A stretch of DNA of 64,000 nucleotides, from positions 521,928 through 585,927 of the forward strand of contig CABJAP010000001.1 of assembly GCA_902363595.1 (NCBI GenBank), written 5' to 3'. Below the pieces are notes generated by a model that did no database searches, was not told where the DNA came from, and was given only the letters and a program-made list of their open reading frames with translations. How positions within the stretch are numbered: position 1 is the stretch's first letter; each line of letters begins with the position of its first letter. Positions 16,959-24,065 of the stretch are shown one piece after another. This DNA is from Clostridia bacterium. GTDB lineage: Bacteria > Bacillota > Clostridia > Peptostreptococcales > Anaerovoracaceae. The position numbers and the translations under genes are program-made.

Positions 16959-17747
16959 TTATTCTTCATCAATCATCTTTTCATCAATCATAAGCTTTAA
17001 AAGCTGATATTTGTTTTTTGTGTCTGTTTTACTTAATATGCTATTGAAATGTCGCTTTACTGTATTTTCAGATACGTGCAAAATCTGCGCAATTTCTTTA
17101 TTTTCTTTCCCTTCCTTCACATGATCCAGTAAGATCATTTCACGTTCTGTAAAATCATATTTTGTTTTGAAGCGCTCTTGTCGTTTTGTGGCAAAATAAT
17201 GAGCCTCCTCCACATATGATTTCAGCAGCATGCTCCCCATATGCGGCTGAAACACCTTTATCATCCGTACTTCCTCTTCGGAAAATGCGGTCGCTGCTCC
17301 TGTTCTAAGCAATGAGATAATCCCCAAACACATTTCATTACCGCATATAGAAAAATTATATGCTTCCGTAACATCATATTTCTTCATTACGTTGCTATAA
17401 TATGTGTTGGTCGTTTTTATAGCCGTACTAAGCATCTCTTTTTCATCTATACAGCAGGGCTCCTTTTCATAGGCCATCCAGCTGAGATAGTCCGATCTTC
17501 CTTGTGCATTGATAATATCCAGCATGCGAGAAGCTTTTTCACGTGAAAAGTCTGATTCTATCACTCGGTTTACAAAACACTTTTCACCATCCTTTTGGTG
17601 GCAAACCAATGTAAAGACTCCAATATCATAAGGAATCACACTTCTGATTAATCGCAGGATCGTCTTTCGATCCCCTTCAGAAGCGGAAAGCTTTGAAATT
17701 TGTACCGATATTTCATTTAGTTTCATCCAGATATGATCAGGAATCAT
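16959..17747 (-). CDS. LuxR family transcriptional regulator (GAF-like sensor + HTH)
   Basis: 262 residues. The C-terminal helix-turn-helix is clear: DFTEREMILLDHVKEGKENKEIAQILHVSENTVKRHFNSI (about residues 196-240). The N-terminal 180 residues resemble a GAF-type sensor with no receiver aspartate, so it is not a response regulator. A related protein with the same layout is encoded at 44047. It stands just upstream of the NTF2-hydrolase-MFS operon on the same strand and is the likely regulator of it. AGGAGG precedes the ATG. Inducer unknown. Confidence 0.88.
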   Translation of the reverse strand: MIPDHIWMKLNEISVQISKLSASEGDRKTILRLIRSVIPYDIGVFTLVCHQKDGEKCFVNRVIESDFSREKASRMLDIINAQGRSDYLSWMAYEKEPCCIDEKEMLSTAIKTTNTYYSNVMKKYDVTEAYNFSICGNEMCLGIISLLRTGAATAFSEEEVRMIKVFQPHMGSMLLKSYVEEAHYFATKRQERFKTKYDFTEREMILLDHVKEGKENKEIAQILHVSENTVKRHFNSILSKTDTKNKYQLLKLMIDEKMIDEE

Positions 17748-17816
17748 GACTTGCCCTCCTAATATAGAAGTTTAAGATTCAAGCACCCAGCTGAGGCTTA
17801 TCCGTCTTATCATTTG

Positions 17817-17825
17817 ATTATATCA
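17817..17825 (-). promoter_or_regulatory. Extended -10 promoter element of the LuxR gene
   Basis: Minus strand TGATATAAT (TG-n-TATAAT), 70 bases before the start codon. No good -35 hexamer is visible, which fits an extended -10 or activator-dependent promoter. Confidence 0.5.
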
Positions 17826-17853
17826 TGAGTTCCTGACCTTATGGAGTTTTTTC

Positions 17854-18336
17854 TTATAAGTTTAGTCCGTCAATCCACGCCTTCAAGTCTTCCTCCCGCA
17901 CCCTTCCATTGAGAAGCCGGCCTTCCTTGATCACGGTATCTTTTGACACGCTGTCTTTTAGCTTTTGCATAGTCTTTCCAAAGCCGCTGCCGCCTGATGT
18001 GGCGAACAAAACAATCGTTTTGCCTGAAAAATCGTAGGTTTCGAGAAAGGTATTAATGATCTTGGGAGCCACGTACCACCAGATGGGAAATCCCAGGAAA
18101 ACAACATCGTAGGCATCCATGTTCTCTACCCGGTTTGATATTTCCGGGCGTGATGCCGGTTCTTTCATTTCCATGGTGCTGCGGCTTTTCTTATCCATCC
18201 AGTCCAAATCGGCCTGGGTATATGGAACTGTTGGCTTGATTTCATGCAGATCCGCGCCTGCTGCCGCAGCCAAGGTCTCTGCGGCCTTTGCGGTCACACC
18301 GCTTGCAGAAAAATATGCAACTAAAACGTTTTTCAT
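17854..18336 (-). CDS. Flavodoxin
   Basis: 160-residue flavodoxin-family protein. VLVAYFSASGVTAKAAETLA at the N-terminus is the FMN phosphate loop with the usual T/SxT replaced by SASGVT; GFPIWWYVAPKIINTFLE near residue 88 and ATSGGSGFGKT near 115 give the other two FMN loops. An electron carrier or NADPH-dependent reductase partner. ATG at 18334-18336 follows GGAGGA; a longer frame lacks support. Last gene of the MerR-controlled operon. Its 3' end is duplicated at 13735. Confidence 0.92.
   Translation of the reverse strand: MKNVLVAYFSASGVTAKAAETLAAAAGADLHEIKPTVPYTQADLDWMDKKSRSTMEMKEPASRPEISNRVENMDAYDVVFLGFPIWWYVAPKIINTFLETYDFSGKTIVLFATSGGSGFGKTMQKLKDSVSKDTVIKEGRLLNGRVREEDLKAWIDGLNL
17870..17934 (-). 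repeat. Direct repeat copy 2 (within the intact flavodoxin 3' end)
   Basis: Pairs with 13745-13809. Marks the right boundary of the inserted 4-kb module. Confidence 0.85.
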
Positions 18337-18340
18337 TTTC

Positions 18341-18826
18341 TTATTCCTCCAATTTCCTGTAATATTCATCTGTTACTGGTTCCAGCCACTCATTTGAAGT
18401 CTCTTCTCCGGGACATTCCACTGCCAAATGGCTGAACCAGCTATCAGCTTTAGCTCCATGCCAGTGTTTCACTCCCGCCGGTATGGTCACAACGTCACCC
18501 GGCTTTAAGCTCTGCGCCGCTTTGCCTTCCTCCTGGTACCAGCCTTCGCCGTCCACACAGATGAGCAGCTGCCCGCCGCCTGCTTTGGCATGATGGATAT
18601 GCCAATTGTTCCGGCAGCTCGGCTCAAAAGTCACATTGGCGACAAAAACCGTCTCCTTGGGATCGGTCAAGGGTTTCAGATAGCTGTTTCCGATAAAGTA
18701 CTGGGCGAATGCCGTATTGGGTTCCCCCTGGCCGAAGAAACCGCCGTGTTCCTCTGTACCTGAGACTTCAGCATGCACGCCTTTACCCGCGCGAAAGGCA
18801 TCGCTGCCTGCTGTCTGTTTTTCCAT
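18341..18826 (-). CDS. Cupin domain-containing protein
   Basis: 161 residues with both cupin motifs: WHIHHAKAGGGQLLICVDGEGWYQEEG (about residues 78-104) and PGDVVTIPAGVKHWHGA (about 115-131), giving the His/Glu metal ligands of a single-domain cupin. Often annotated as a quercetin-type or carboxymuconolactone-linked cupin; function unknown. The second ATG is used because GGGGGG directly abuts the first. Lies four bases upstream of the flavodoxin start, inside the MerR operon. Confidence 0.85.
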   Translation of the reverse strand: MEKQTAGSDAFRAGKGVHAEVSGTEEHGGFFGQGEPNTAFAQYFIGNSYLKPLTDPKETVFVANVTFEPSCRNNWHIHHAKAGGGQLLICVDGEGWYQEEGKAAQSLKPGDVVTIPAGVKHWHGAKADSWFSHLAVECPGEETSNEWLEPVTDEYYRKLEE

Positions 18827-18840
18827 TTTCTTCATCCCCC

Positions 18841-19815
18841 CTATTTCAAGTTTTCCCGAAAGAATTCCGCCAGCTTATCAAAAGGTATGATATCGACCTG
18901 ATCATATAAATCCGTATGAACTGCACCCGGAATGATCAACAATTCTTTATTATCACCCTTTAATTGCTCAAAGACATCCTTACTAAAGTAGCAGGAATGG
19001 GCTTTTTCTCCGTGAACCAGCAATACGGCGCTGCGAATCTCACTGCTATACTGGAGGATCGGCATGTTTAAAAAGGACAAGGCTGAGGTTGTGTTCCACC
19101 CGTCATTGGAATTCAGCGACCGCTGGTGATAACCCCGGCTGGTCTTGTAATAGGCGTGGTAGTCTTTGACAAAGAACGGCGCATCTTCCGGTAATGGATC
19201 TACAACGCCGCCTGCCCGCTCATAGCCGCCCTTCTTATAATCGAGAGTTCTCTGTGCGTTCAGGGCTTTTCGTTTTTCGTGCCGTTCTTCCTCACTGTCT
19301 TCCGAATCAAAGTAACCCTTTGCGTTTACCCGGCTCATATCGTACATGGTGGAAGCAACCGTCGCTTTGATTCTGGTATCAATGGCTGCGGCGTTTAACG
19401 CCATGCCTCCCCATCCGCAGATACCGATGATGCCGATTTTTTCAGGATCCACATTGTCCTGCACGGACAGAAAATCCACCGCCGCCTGAAAATCCTCCGT
19501 GTTGATATCCGGCGAAGCCACATATCTTGGACTTCCGCCGCTCTCCCCGGTAAAGGACGGATCAAACGCAATCGTTATAAATCCTCTTTCTGCCATCGTC
19601 TGCGCGTAGAGTCCGGAGGCCTGCTCTTTTACTGCTCCAAAGGGCCCGCTTACTGCGATTGCAGGCAGCTTTCCTTCGGCCCCGGCCGGCTCATAGAAAT
19701 CAGCCGCCAAAGTAATGCCATAACGGTTATGAAAGGTGACTTTTCGGTGGTTCACCTTGTCGCTTTTTGTAAATGTCTTATCCCAAACTTCTACTAAATT
19801 TAATTTTTCTTCCAT
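18841..19815 (-). CDS. Alpha/beta hydrolase with a cysteine in the nucleophile elbow (YcjY-like)
   Basis: 324 residues. The nucleophile elbow reads GICGWGG near residue 132, with Cys where most esterases have Ser, as in dienelactone hydrolases. PAIAVSGPFGAVKEQ supplies the oxyanion region and PGAVHTDLYD near residue 300 the catalytic His. The opening HRKVTFHNRYGITLAADFYEP is typical of the YcjY/DltE-related group. It follows the FMN reductase by 15 bases in the MerR-controlled operon with cupin and flavodoxin genes, which suggests detoxification of a reactive aromatic or lactone; that is inference. Confidence 0.87.
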   Translation of the reverse strand: MEEKLNLVEVWDKTFTKSDKVNHRKVTFHNRYGITLAADFYEPAGAEGKLPAIAVSGPFGAVKEQASGLYAQTMAERGFITIAFDPSFTGESGGSPRYVASPDINTEDFQAAVDFLSVQDNVDPEKIGIIGICGWGGMALNAAAIDTRIKATVASTMYDMSRVNAKGYFDSEDSEEERHEKRKALNAQRTLDYKKGGYERAGGVVDPLPEDAPFFVKDYHAYYKTSRGYHQRSLNSNDGWNTTSALSFLNMPILQYSSEIRSAVLLVHGEKAHSCYFSKDVFEQLKGDNKELLIIPGAVHTDLYDQVDIIPFDKLAEFFRENLK

Positions 19816-19830
19816 TTTTTAAATCCTCCT

Positions 19831-20373
19831 CTATTTGATCGATTTGCCCATAACATAAGCTTTTCTCAGTGACGAATGTCCTTCTATTGAACCGGCATCA
19901 TCCACGCCTCCAGCGAACACCGTACCCGCCAGATTAGCCTTTTCATAGCATGCAATCCAGCCCTCCAGTCCGTGGATCGCTCTCTCATCTACCCCCTCTT
20001 CCTCTTCGGCTGCGGAAGAAAGGAGGTAAATGTCGCGGAAAGCATAGTCCGATGGATAGAGCGAGTTGGCTCGATCGAGCAGCGTCTTCATCTGCCCGCT
20101 CATTTCATAATAGTAAATCGGTGTCGCGTAGACGATCACATCCGCCCGCTTCATTTTCTCCGCAATTTCAATGGCATCGTCCTCAATCACGCACTTGCCC
20201 TGCTCCTGGCAGGCCAGGCAGCCTTTGCAGAAACCGATGTTTTTATCCTTCAGTGATATTTTTTCTACAGCATGGCCAGCTTCCTTCGCACCTTCTATAA
20301 AGGAATCCGCCAGCAGTTCCGAATTGCTTTGATTCCTCAGGCTGGTGCTGATAACGAGAATGTTCTTGATCAT
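19831..20373 (-). CDS. NADPH-dependent FMN reductase / flavodoxin-fold oxidoreductase
   Basis: 180 residues. ILVISTSLRNQSNSELLA is the FMN phosphate loop, CKGCLACQEQGKCVIEDD (about residues 49-66) the cysteine cluster of iron-sulfur flavoproteins, and YATPIYYYEMSGQMKTLLDR the flavin-ring segment. Paralogue of the protein at 321. First gene of the operon facing MerR; AAGGAGG before the ATG. Likely two-electron reduction of quinones or nitro-compounds, by family. Confidence 0.9.
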   Translation of the reverse strand: MIKNILVISTSLRNQSNSELLADSFIEGAKEAGHAVEKISLKDKNIGFCKGCLACQEQGKCVIEDDAIEIAEKMKRADVIVYATPIYYYEMSGQMKTLLDRANSLYPSDYAFRDIYLLSSAAEEEEGVDERAIHGLEGWIACYEKANLAGTVFAGGVDDAGSIEGHSSLRKAYVMGKSIK

Positions 20374-20434
20374 AGAAAAACCTCCTTACAATCAGATTGA
20401 TCTTTTTATGGTAATGTGTTATGCTTATGGTAAT

Positions 20435-20457
20435 ACCTAAACCTGACTTTAGGTCAA
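20435..20457 (-). promoter_or_regulatory. MerR operator and promoter of the flavodoxin/hydrolase operon
   Basis: Arms ACCTAAA (20435-20441) and TTTAGGT (20448-20454) form a perfect dyad that overlaps the -35 hexamer TTGACC (minus strand, 20452-20457). A 19-bp spacer leads to TACCAT as a possible -10. A dyad inside an over-long spacer is the hallmark of MerR-activated promoters, and merR is transcribed away from it. Confidence 0.82.
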
Positions 20458-20497
20458 GATGTTTTTTGAACTTTTTTTGAAAGGAAGGAAATTTTTT

Positions 20498-20938
20498 ATG
20501 TATTCCATTGGCAAAGTGTCCGAAATGTTTCAGCTGCCAATCTCCACCCTGCGCTATTATGACAAAGAAGGGCTGTTTCCCCAAATGAAAAGAGCTTCCG
20601 GTATCCGCCAATTTGATGAACGGGAAATCGAAGCTCTTCGGGTCATCGAATGTTTGAAAAAATCCGGGATGGAAATCAAGGATATTAAGCAGTTTATGGA
20701 GTGGTGTTCGGAGGGAAGTAGCACCTATGCCCAGAGGCGCGATCTTTTTCTGAAACAAAAAGAGGCTGTGGAGCAGGAGATCCACCGAATGGAAAAGGTG
20801 TTGGATATGATTCGTTTTAAGTGCTGGTATTATGAAGAGGCCATTAAGGACGGCAATGAAGACCGCCTCCATGAAATGACACCGGAGCAGATGCCGGAGG
20901 AAATACGGGATGCCTATTATCATGCCCATGAGGAGTGA
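20498..20938 (+). CDS. MerR family transcriptional regulator
   Basis: 146 residues. MYSIGKVSEMFQLPISTLRYYDKEGLFPQ is the winged helix-turn-helix of the MerR family (residues 1-30), followed by FDEREIEALRVIECLKKSGMEIKDIKQFM and a dimerisation coiled coil (residues 80-115). No cysteine pattern for metal binding, so it probably senses an organic or electrophilic compound. GGAAGGA precedes the ATG at 20498. Divergent from the FMN reductase operon, with the operator between them. Confidence 0.93.
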   Translation: MYSIGKVSEMFQLPISTLRYYDKEGLFPQMKRASGIRQFDEREIEALRVIECLKKSGMEIKDIKQFMEWCSEGSSTYAQRRDLFLKQKEAVEQEIHRMEKVLDMIRFKCWYYEEAIKDGNEDRLHEMTPEQMPEEIRDAYYHAHEE

Positions 20939-21067
20939 TGCGGCTGCCCAGCGTCACGCAGCCATAAAAGTTATGAACTCAACTTCGATCATAGGCCATC
21001 CAAATCGTAAAATCGTATCGAACGCTGGCACCATTGGGTTTCTTTCACACCGTCCCTTATATGAAAA

Positions 21068-21328
21068 TCATTTCCCTGCCCAGCGCTTGCATTGCTGGAT
21101 GCGCTTGCCATCGTCACCTTGCTTTTCGTCATAGGCAAACTGATTCAGCAAAGCGCAGGGGAACTCGCCGCACTGCCCGCAGTGATGGTAATCCCTGGCC
21201 TCGCAGCAGCCTTTGACAGGACACTTGTCGCCCCAGAACGGTTTGTCGATATGTACGCAGCCTTCACATCCCATCTGCTCTTTATAACTACACTCACTGC
21301 ACAGGATGCCGCATCTTGATTCAACCAT
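21068..21328 (-). CDS. DUF3795 domain-containing cysteine-rich protein
   Basis: 86 residues, twelve cysteines. ESRCGILCSECSYKEQMGCEGC and then KCPVKGCCEARDYHHCGQCGEFPC are the DUF3795 pattern; the family is thought to bind metal or Fe-S, function unknown. ATG at 21326-21328 after GGAGGAT; the longer frame has no ribosome-binding site. Stands alone, downstream of catA on the same strand with a large inverted repeat between them. Confidence 0.85.
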   Translation of the reverse strand: MVESRCGILCSECSYKEQMGCEGCVHIDKPFWGDKCPVKGCCEARDYHHCGQCGEFPCALLNQFAYDEKQGDDGKRIQQCKRWAGK

Positions 21329-21361
21329 AAATATAATCCTCCGTTTTTGTCTCAATCATAG

Positions 21362-21399
21362 TATAAGGAACACGACAACTGTGTGTCATGTTCCTTATA
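21362..21399. repeat. 11-bp perfect inverted repeat upstream of the DUF3795 gene
   Basis: TATAAGGAACA (21362-21372) and TGTTCCTTATA (21389-21399) pair perfectly; inside, GACA/TGTC extends the stem. No U-tract on either side, so an operator or RNA hairpin is as likely as a terminator. Confidence 0.65.
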
Positions 21400-21467
21400 A
21401 CTAATGCGACGCCCGGGTGTTTTTTTCTGGTGCGAATGATACAGCATAAATGCTCTTTGCCTCATTA

Positions 21468-22109
21468 TTAGTTTAAAGAATCGATCAGTTCCTGCACTTC
21501 GATAAAAAATCGAGACAAATGAAAACCGTCTGCAACCGCGTGATGAATATTCATAGTGACCGGCATCATATAGCTGCCGTGTTCTATTTCATATTTACCC
21601 CAGGTTATTACTGGCGCAAGAAATTTGCCTTCGTCAAAAACATGGACATCGAAATGTCTGTATTTTACCCATGGCAGACAGGATACGTCGAAAAAGTTTA
21701 AAGGCTGATTTTCTACAAAAGAACGCTGGTGTTTATGCTGCTCCATATCGGCCATGCATTGTGAATGAAATTCAAATAAATCATCCGAAAACTCCGTAAT
21801 AAATTTTGTGAAATTCTCATCTTCTTTGTGAAAATCAACGTAGGATGGAGAAATAGATTCCCACTTGATCAAATCACCGTCCCTGTCCCAGCCATACTTA
21901 AATTCATCATGCCCGTTGACAATTTTTGAAACGACCCAAATCATTGAGGGGTAGAACTTCAAGCTGTTTTTCTTCGAAAATCCGATTAAATTGGATACAT
22001 CGATATCAACCGTTAAGCTCATGACAATACGCATATGATCAATATAGCTTTTAAACAGGCTCCCCCTGCTCCATTCATTCAAATCAACTTTTGTATATTC
22101 ACTTTCCAT
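21468..22109 (-). CDS. catA: Type A chloramphenicol O-acetyltransferase
   Basis: 213 residues, the usual size of a CatA trimer subunit. The active-site motif HHAVADG lies near residue 188; other family landmarks are LKFYPSMIWVVSKIVNGHDEFKYG, SPSYVDFHKEDENFTKF, and NFFDVSCLPWVKYRHFDV. It transfers acetyl from acetyl-CoA to the 3-hydroxyl of chloramphenicol, though divergent chromosomal members may prefer other acceptors. ATG at 22107-22109 with AGGAGG six bases upstream; the ATG six bases earlier touches the RBS. In a run with ydeI and GNAT genes on the same strand. Confidence 0.88.
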   Translation of the reverse strand: MESEYTKVDLNEWSRGSLFKSYIDHMRIVMSLTVDIDVSNLIGFSKKNSLKFYPSMIWVVSKIVNGHDEFKYGWDRDGDLIKWESISPSYVDFHKEDENFTKFITEFSDDLFEFHSQCMADMEQHKHQRSFVENQPLNFFDVSCLPWVKYRHFDVHVFDEGKFLAPVITWGKYEIEHGSYMMPVTMNIHHAVADGFHLSRFFIEVQELIDSLN

Positions 22110-22124
22110 ACCCATCCTCCTGAT

Positions 22125-22685
22125 TTACATTGGCTTTAAATTCTTGATCAGCCGGTCCACCATCCAGGCAAGACGCTTTTCGCGCCCCGCATCTGTCTTT
22201 GCATCAAAATATGCCCGCGTATAGGTTTTCTTTACCGACAAGGACATGGACAGGAAATTGGTATAAGCGGGATCATATTGTTTCAGCAGCACAGCTACAG
22301 AATCGATCATATCTTCGGTCACTTCCTGCTTTTGGGGAGCATCCCACTGGCCGTTTTTCTTAGCTTCTTCTATCTTAGCCCGTCCATAATCCGTCATAAT
22401 CCCTTGTTGCTCCAACTTTTCAACCAGAGCTTTGTTTTTCTCCGACCATTTACTGTTTTTTCTGCGCATAGAAAAATACTTTTTGTAAGTTTTCTCGTCA
22501 ATGCGCTGCATCTGCCCGTCGATCCAGCCAAAGCAGAGTGCTTCTTCCAGCGCTTCGCCCGCCTTGATCGTTTTCGGCCCGCCCGCCTTGCCGAAAAGCA
22601 GCCAGACACCGGACTTGGACAGACAGTTCTCAACCAGCCACTCCCGAAACTCCTCTCTTGTGGAAAACTCCATTATCTCATTCAT
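22125..22685 (-). CDS. YdeI/OmpD-associated family protein
   Basis: 186 residues. WLLFGKAGGPKTIKAGEALEEALCFGWIDGQMQRID (about residues 27-62) is the core YdeI motif, followed by SKWSEKNKALVEKLEQQGIMTDYGRAKI. Bacteriocin-protection/YdeI family; function unclear, in some species linked to antimicrobial peptide resistance. Start at the ATG preceded by AGGAG. Fifteen bases upstream of catA, so probably co-transcribed. Distantly related to the gene at 33422. Confidence 0.88.
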   Translation of the reverse strand: MNEIMEFSTREEFREWLVENCLSKSGVWLLFGKAGGPKTIKAGEALEEALCFGWIDGQMQRIDEKTYKKYFSMRRKNSKWSEKNKALVEKLEQQGIMTDYGRAKIEEAKKNGQWDAPQKQEVTEDMIDSVAVLLKQYDPAYTNFLSMSLSVKKTYTRAYFDAKTDAGREKRLAWMVDRLIKNLKPM

Positions 22686-22872
22686 CTTACTTCTCCTGAC
22701 TCTGTTCATCTTGCCGGTCCACCATATCCGTCCAATGAACCTTCCCTAAGATCCTACTTCGTGAAACCACATTTACCGTTTCCCAATCACACATTCACCA
22801 TTTGAATAACCGGACCGTGTATGGCTGATTTGAAAATCCTGCTTCTTCATACAATCGATGAGCGTGTGCATA

Positions 22873-23421
22873 TCAAATTCTCGGTGGCAGTCCATGATTC
22901 ATATAAGAATAATTTAGCTTTCCAAATCGTTTCCCATTTATCGTCAGTGCGTCGTTTTCAAGGCTTGTCTGAACCATACCCACTTTCTCCATTGCCCGTG
23001 TTGAACCAATATTGTTTTCTGCACACCAGGCTGTGACCGTGGATATTCCCTCATCTTCTGTCAAATAAGCAAGGACCCGTCGTAACGCCTCAGTTGCAAA
23101 TCCTTTGCCCCAGCGGCTGCAGACGATGCTCATACCAATTTCAATGCTATTTTCTTTCTGATCATAGTCATAAGCGCCGATTGTTCCGACCAGCCGGCCT
23201 TCATATTCGATCGCCCATCCATAAAAATATGCATTGCTGTAACCATCTAAAAAATGCTGTATTGTTTCCTGGGCCGTTTCTTCTGTCGCATATGGGTTCC
23301 AACCGGAATATTCATACATTTTTTCGTCACTGCCAAAACACCGATACAGCATCTGCGCATCCTCAAACACATGCTTCCGCAATATTAGCCTTTCCGTTTC
23401 CAACTTAACTGTACCTTGCAT
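22873..23421 (-). CDS. GNAT family N-acetyltransferase (RimJ/RimL type)
   Basis: 182 residues. KLETERLILRKHVFEDAQMLYRCFGSDEKMYEYSGW opens the RimJ/RimL-like GNAT fold; IGMSIVCSRWGKGFATEALRRVLAY near residue 100 contains the acetyl-CoA pyrophosphate loop (R-W-G-K-G-F-A). Acetylates an amino group; substrate unknown, ribosomal-protein N-termini and small amines are both possible. AAGGAG precedes the ATG. Same strand as its neighbours, 187 bases before ydeI; the gap holds no gene I can support. Confidence 0.88.
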   Translation of the reverse strand: MQGTVKLETERLILRKHVFEDAQMLYRCFGSDEKMYEYSGWNPYATEETAQETIQHFLDGYSNAYFYGWAIEYEGRLVGTIGAYDYDQKENSIEIGMSIVCSRWGKGFATEALRRVLAYLTEDEGISTVTAWCAENNIGSTRAMEKVGMVQTSLENDALTINGKRFGKLNYSYMNHGLPPRI

Positions 23422-23470
23422 ATCAAATTCTCCTTAGCAAGCCGGGATTTACATAATCGTAATATGAAAT

Positions 23471-23998
23471 CTACATCTTATATCTGCAGTATCTTCCTGT
23501 CGTAATGATATCTCCCCCATTACATTCATAAGGTATTTCTTTTACAAATCGAAACCCTAGTTTTTGAAGAACACGGCCAGAAGCCTGATTTTCTACAGCA
23601 TACGCCGTACTGATCTCTTTTATTTTCATTACTTCAGCCGCATATTTAATTACTGCACGCATAGCTTCAGTCACATACCCATTTCCCCAAAAGTTCTTGC
23701 CAAGATTATAAGAAATATCCCAATGTCTTTCGTCATCATTGAAAAAAATTAAGCAAGTTCCGATTATTTCCTCTGTGCTTTTCAAAACAATAATCCATCT
23801 GTTCCACTCATCATTTTCTAAATTTTCGAGCTCAAATTCTACAAACTTTTTTGCTTCGTTTATATCATCGCTGGCTTTCCAGCACATGTATTTTGACACA
23901 TTTTCATCTTTCATCCAGCAATTAAAAATTGTCTTCATATCTTCTGAATGAATTTCTCTTAGAAGCAATCTATCTGTTTCCAACTTAGGTGTTATCAT
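23471..23998 (-). CDS. GNAT family N-acetyltransferase
   Basis: 175 residues. MITPKLETDRLLLREIHSEDMKTIFN is the usual RimJ-like start, and ISYNLGKNFWGNGYVTEAMRAVIKYA near residue 98 is the acetyl-CoA loop; QASGRVLQKLGFRFVKE marks the C-terminal strand. A longer frame to 24100 exists, but MITPK aligns with the family start. The ribosome-binding site is poor (TAGAAAT), so the start is less sure. Locally more AT-rich than its neighbours. Substrate unknown. Confidence 0.82.
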   Translation of the reverse strand: MITPKLETDRLLLREIHSEDMKTIFNCWMKDENVSKYMCWKASDDINEAKKFVEFELENLENDEWNRWIIVLKSTEEIIGTCLIFFNDDERHWDISYNLGKNFWGNGYVTEAMRAVIKYAAEVMKIKEISTAYAVENQASGRVLQKLGFRFVKEIPYECNGGDIITTGRYCRYKM

Positions 23999-24065
23999 AT
24001 TTCTACCAATAAATTTTCCTATTTGTCTAATGTTCTTACAGATTGGGATTTCCGTAAAAATCCGA

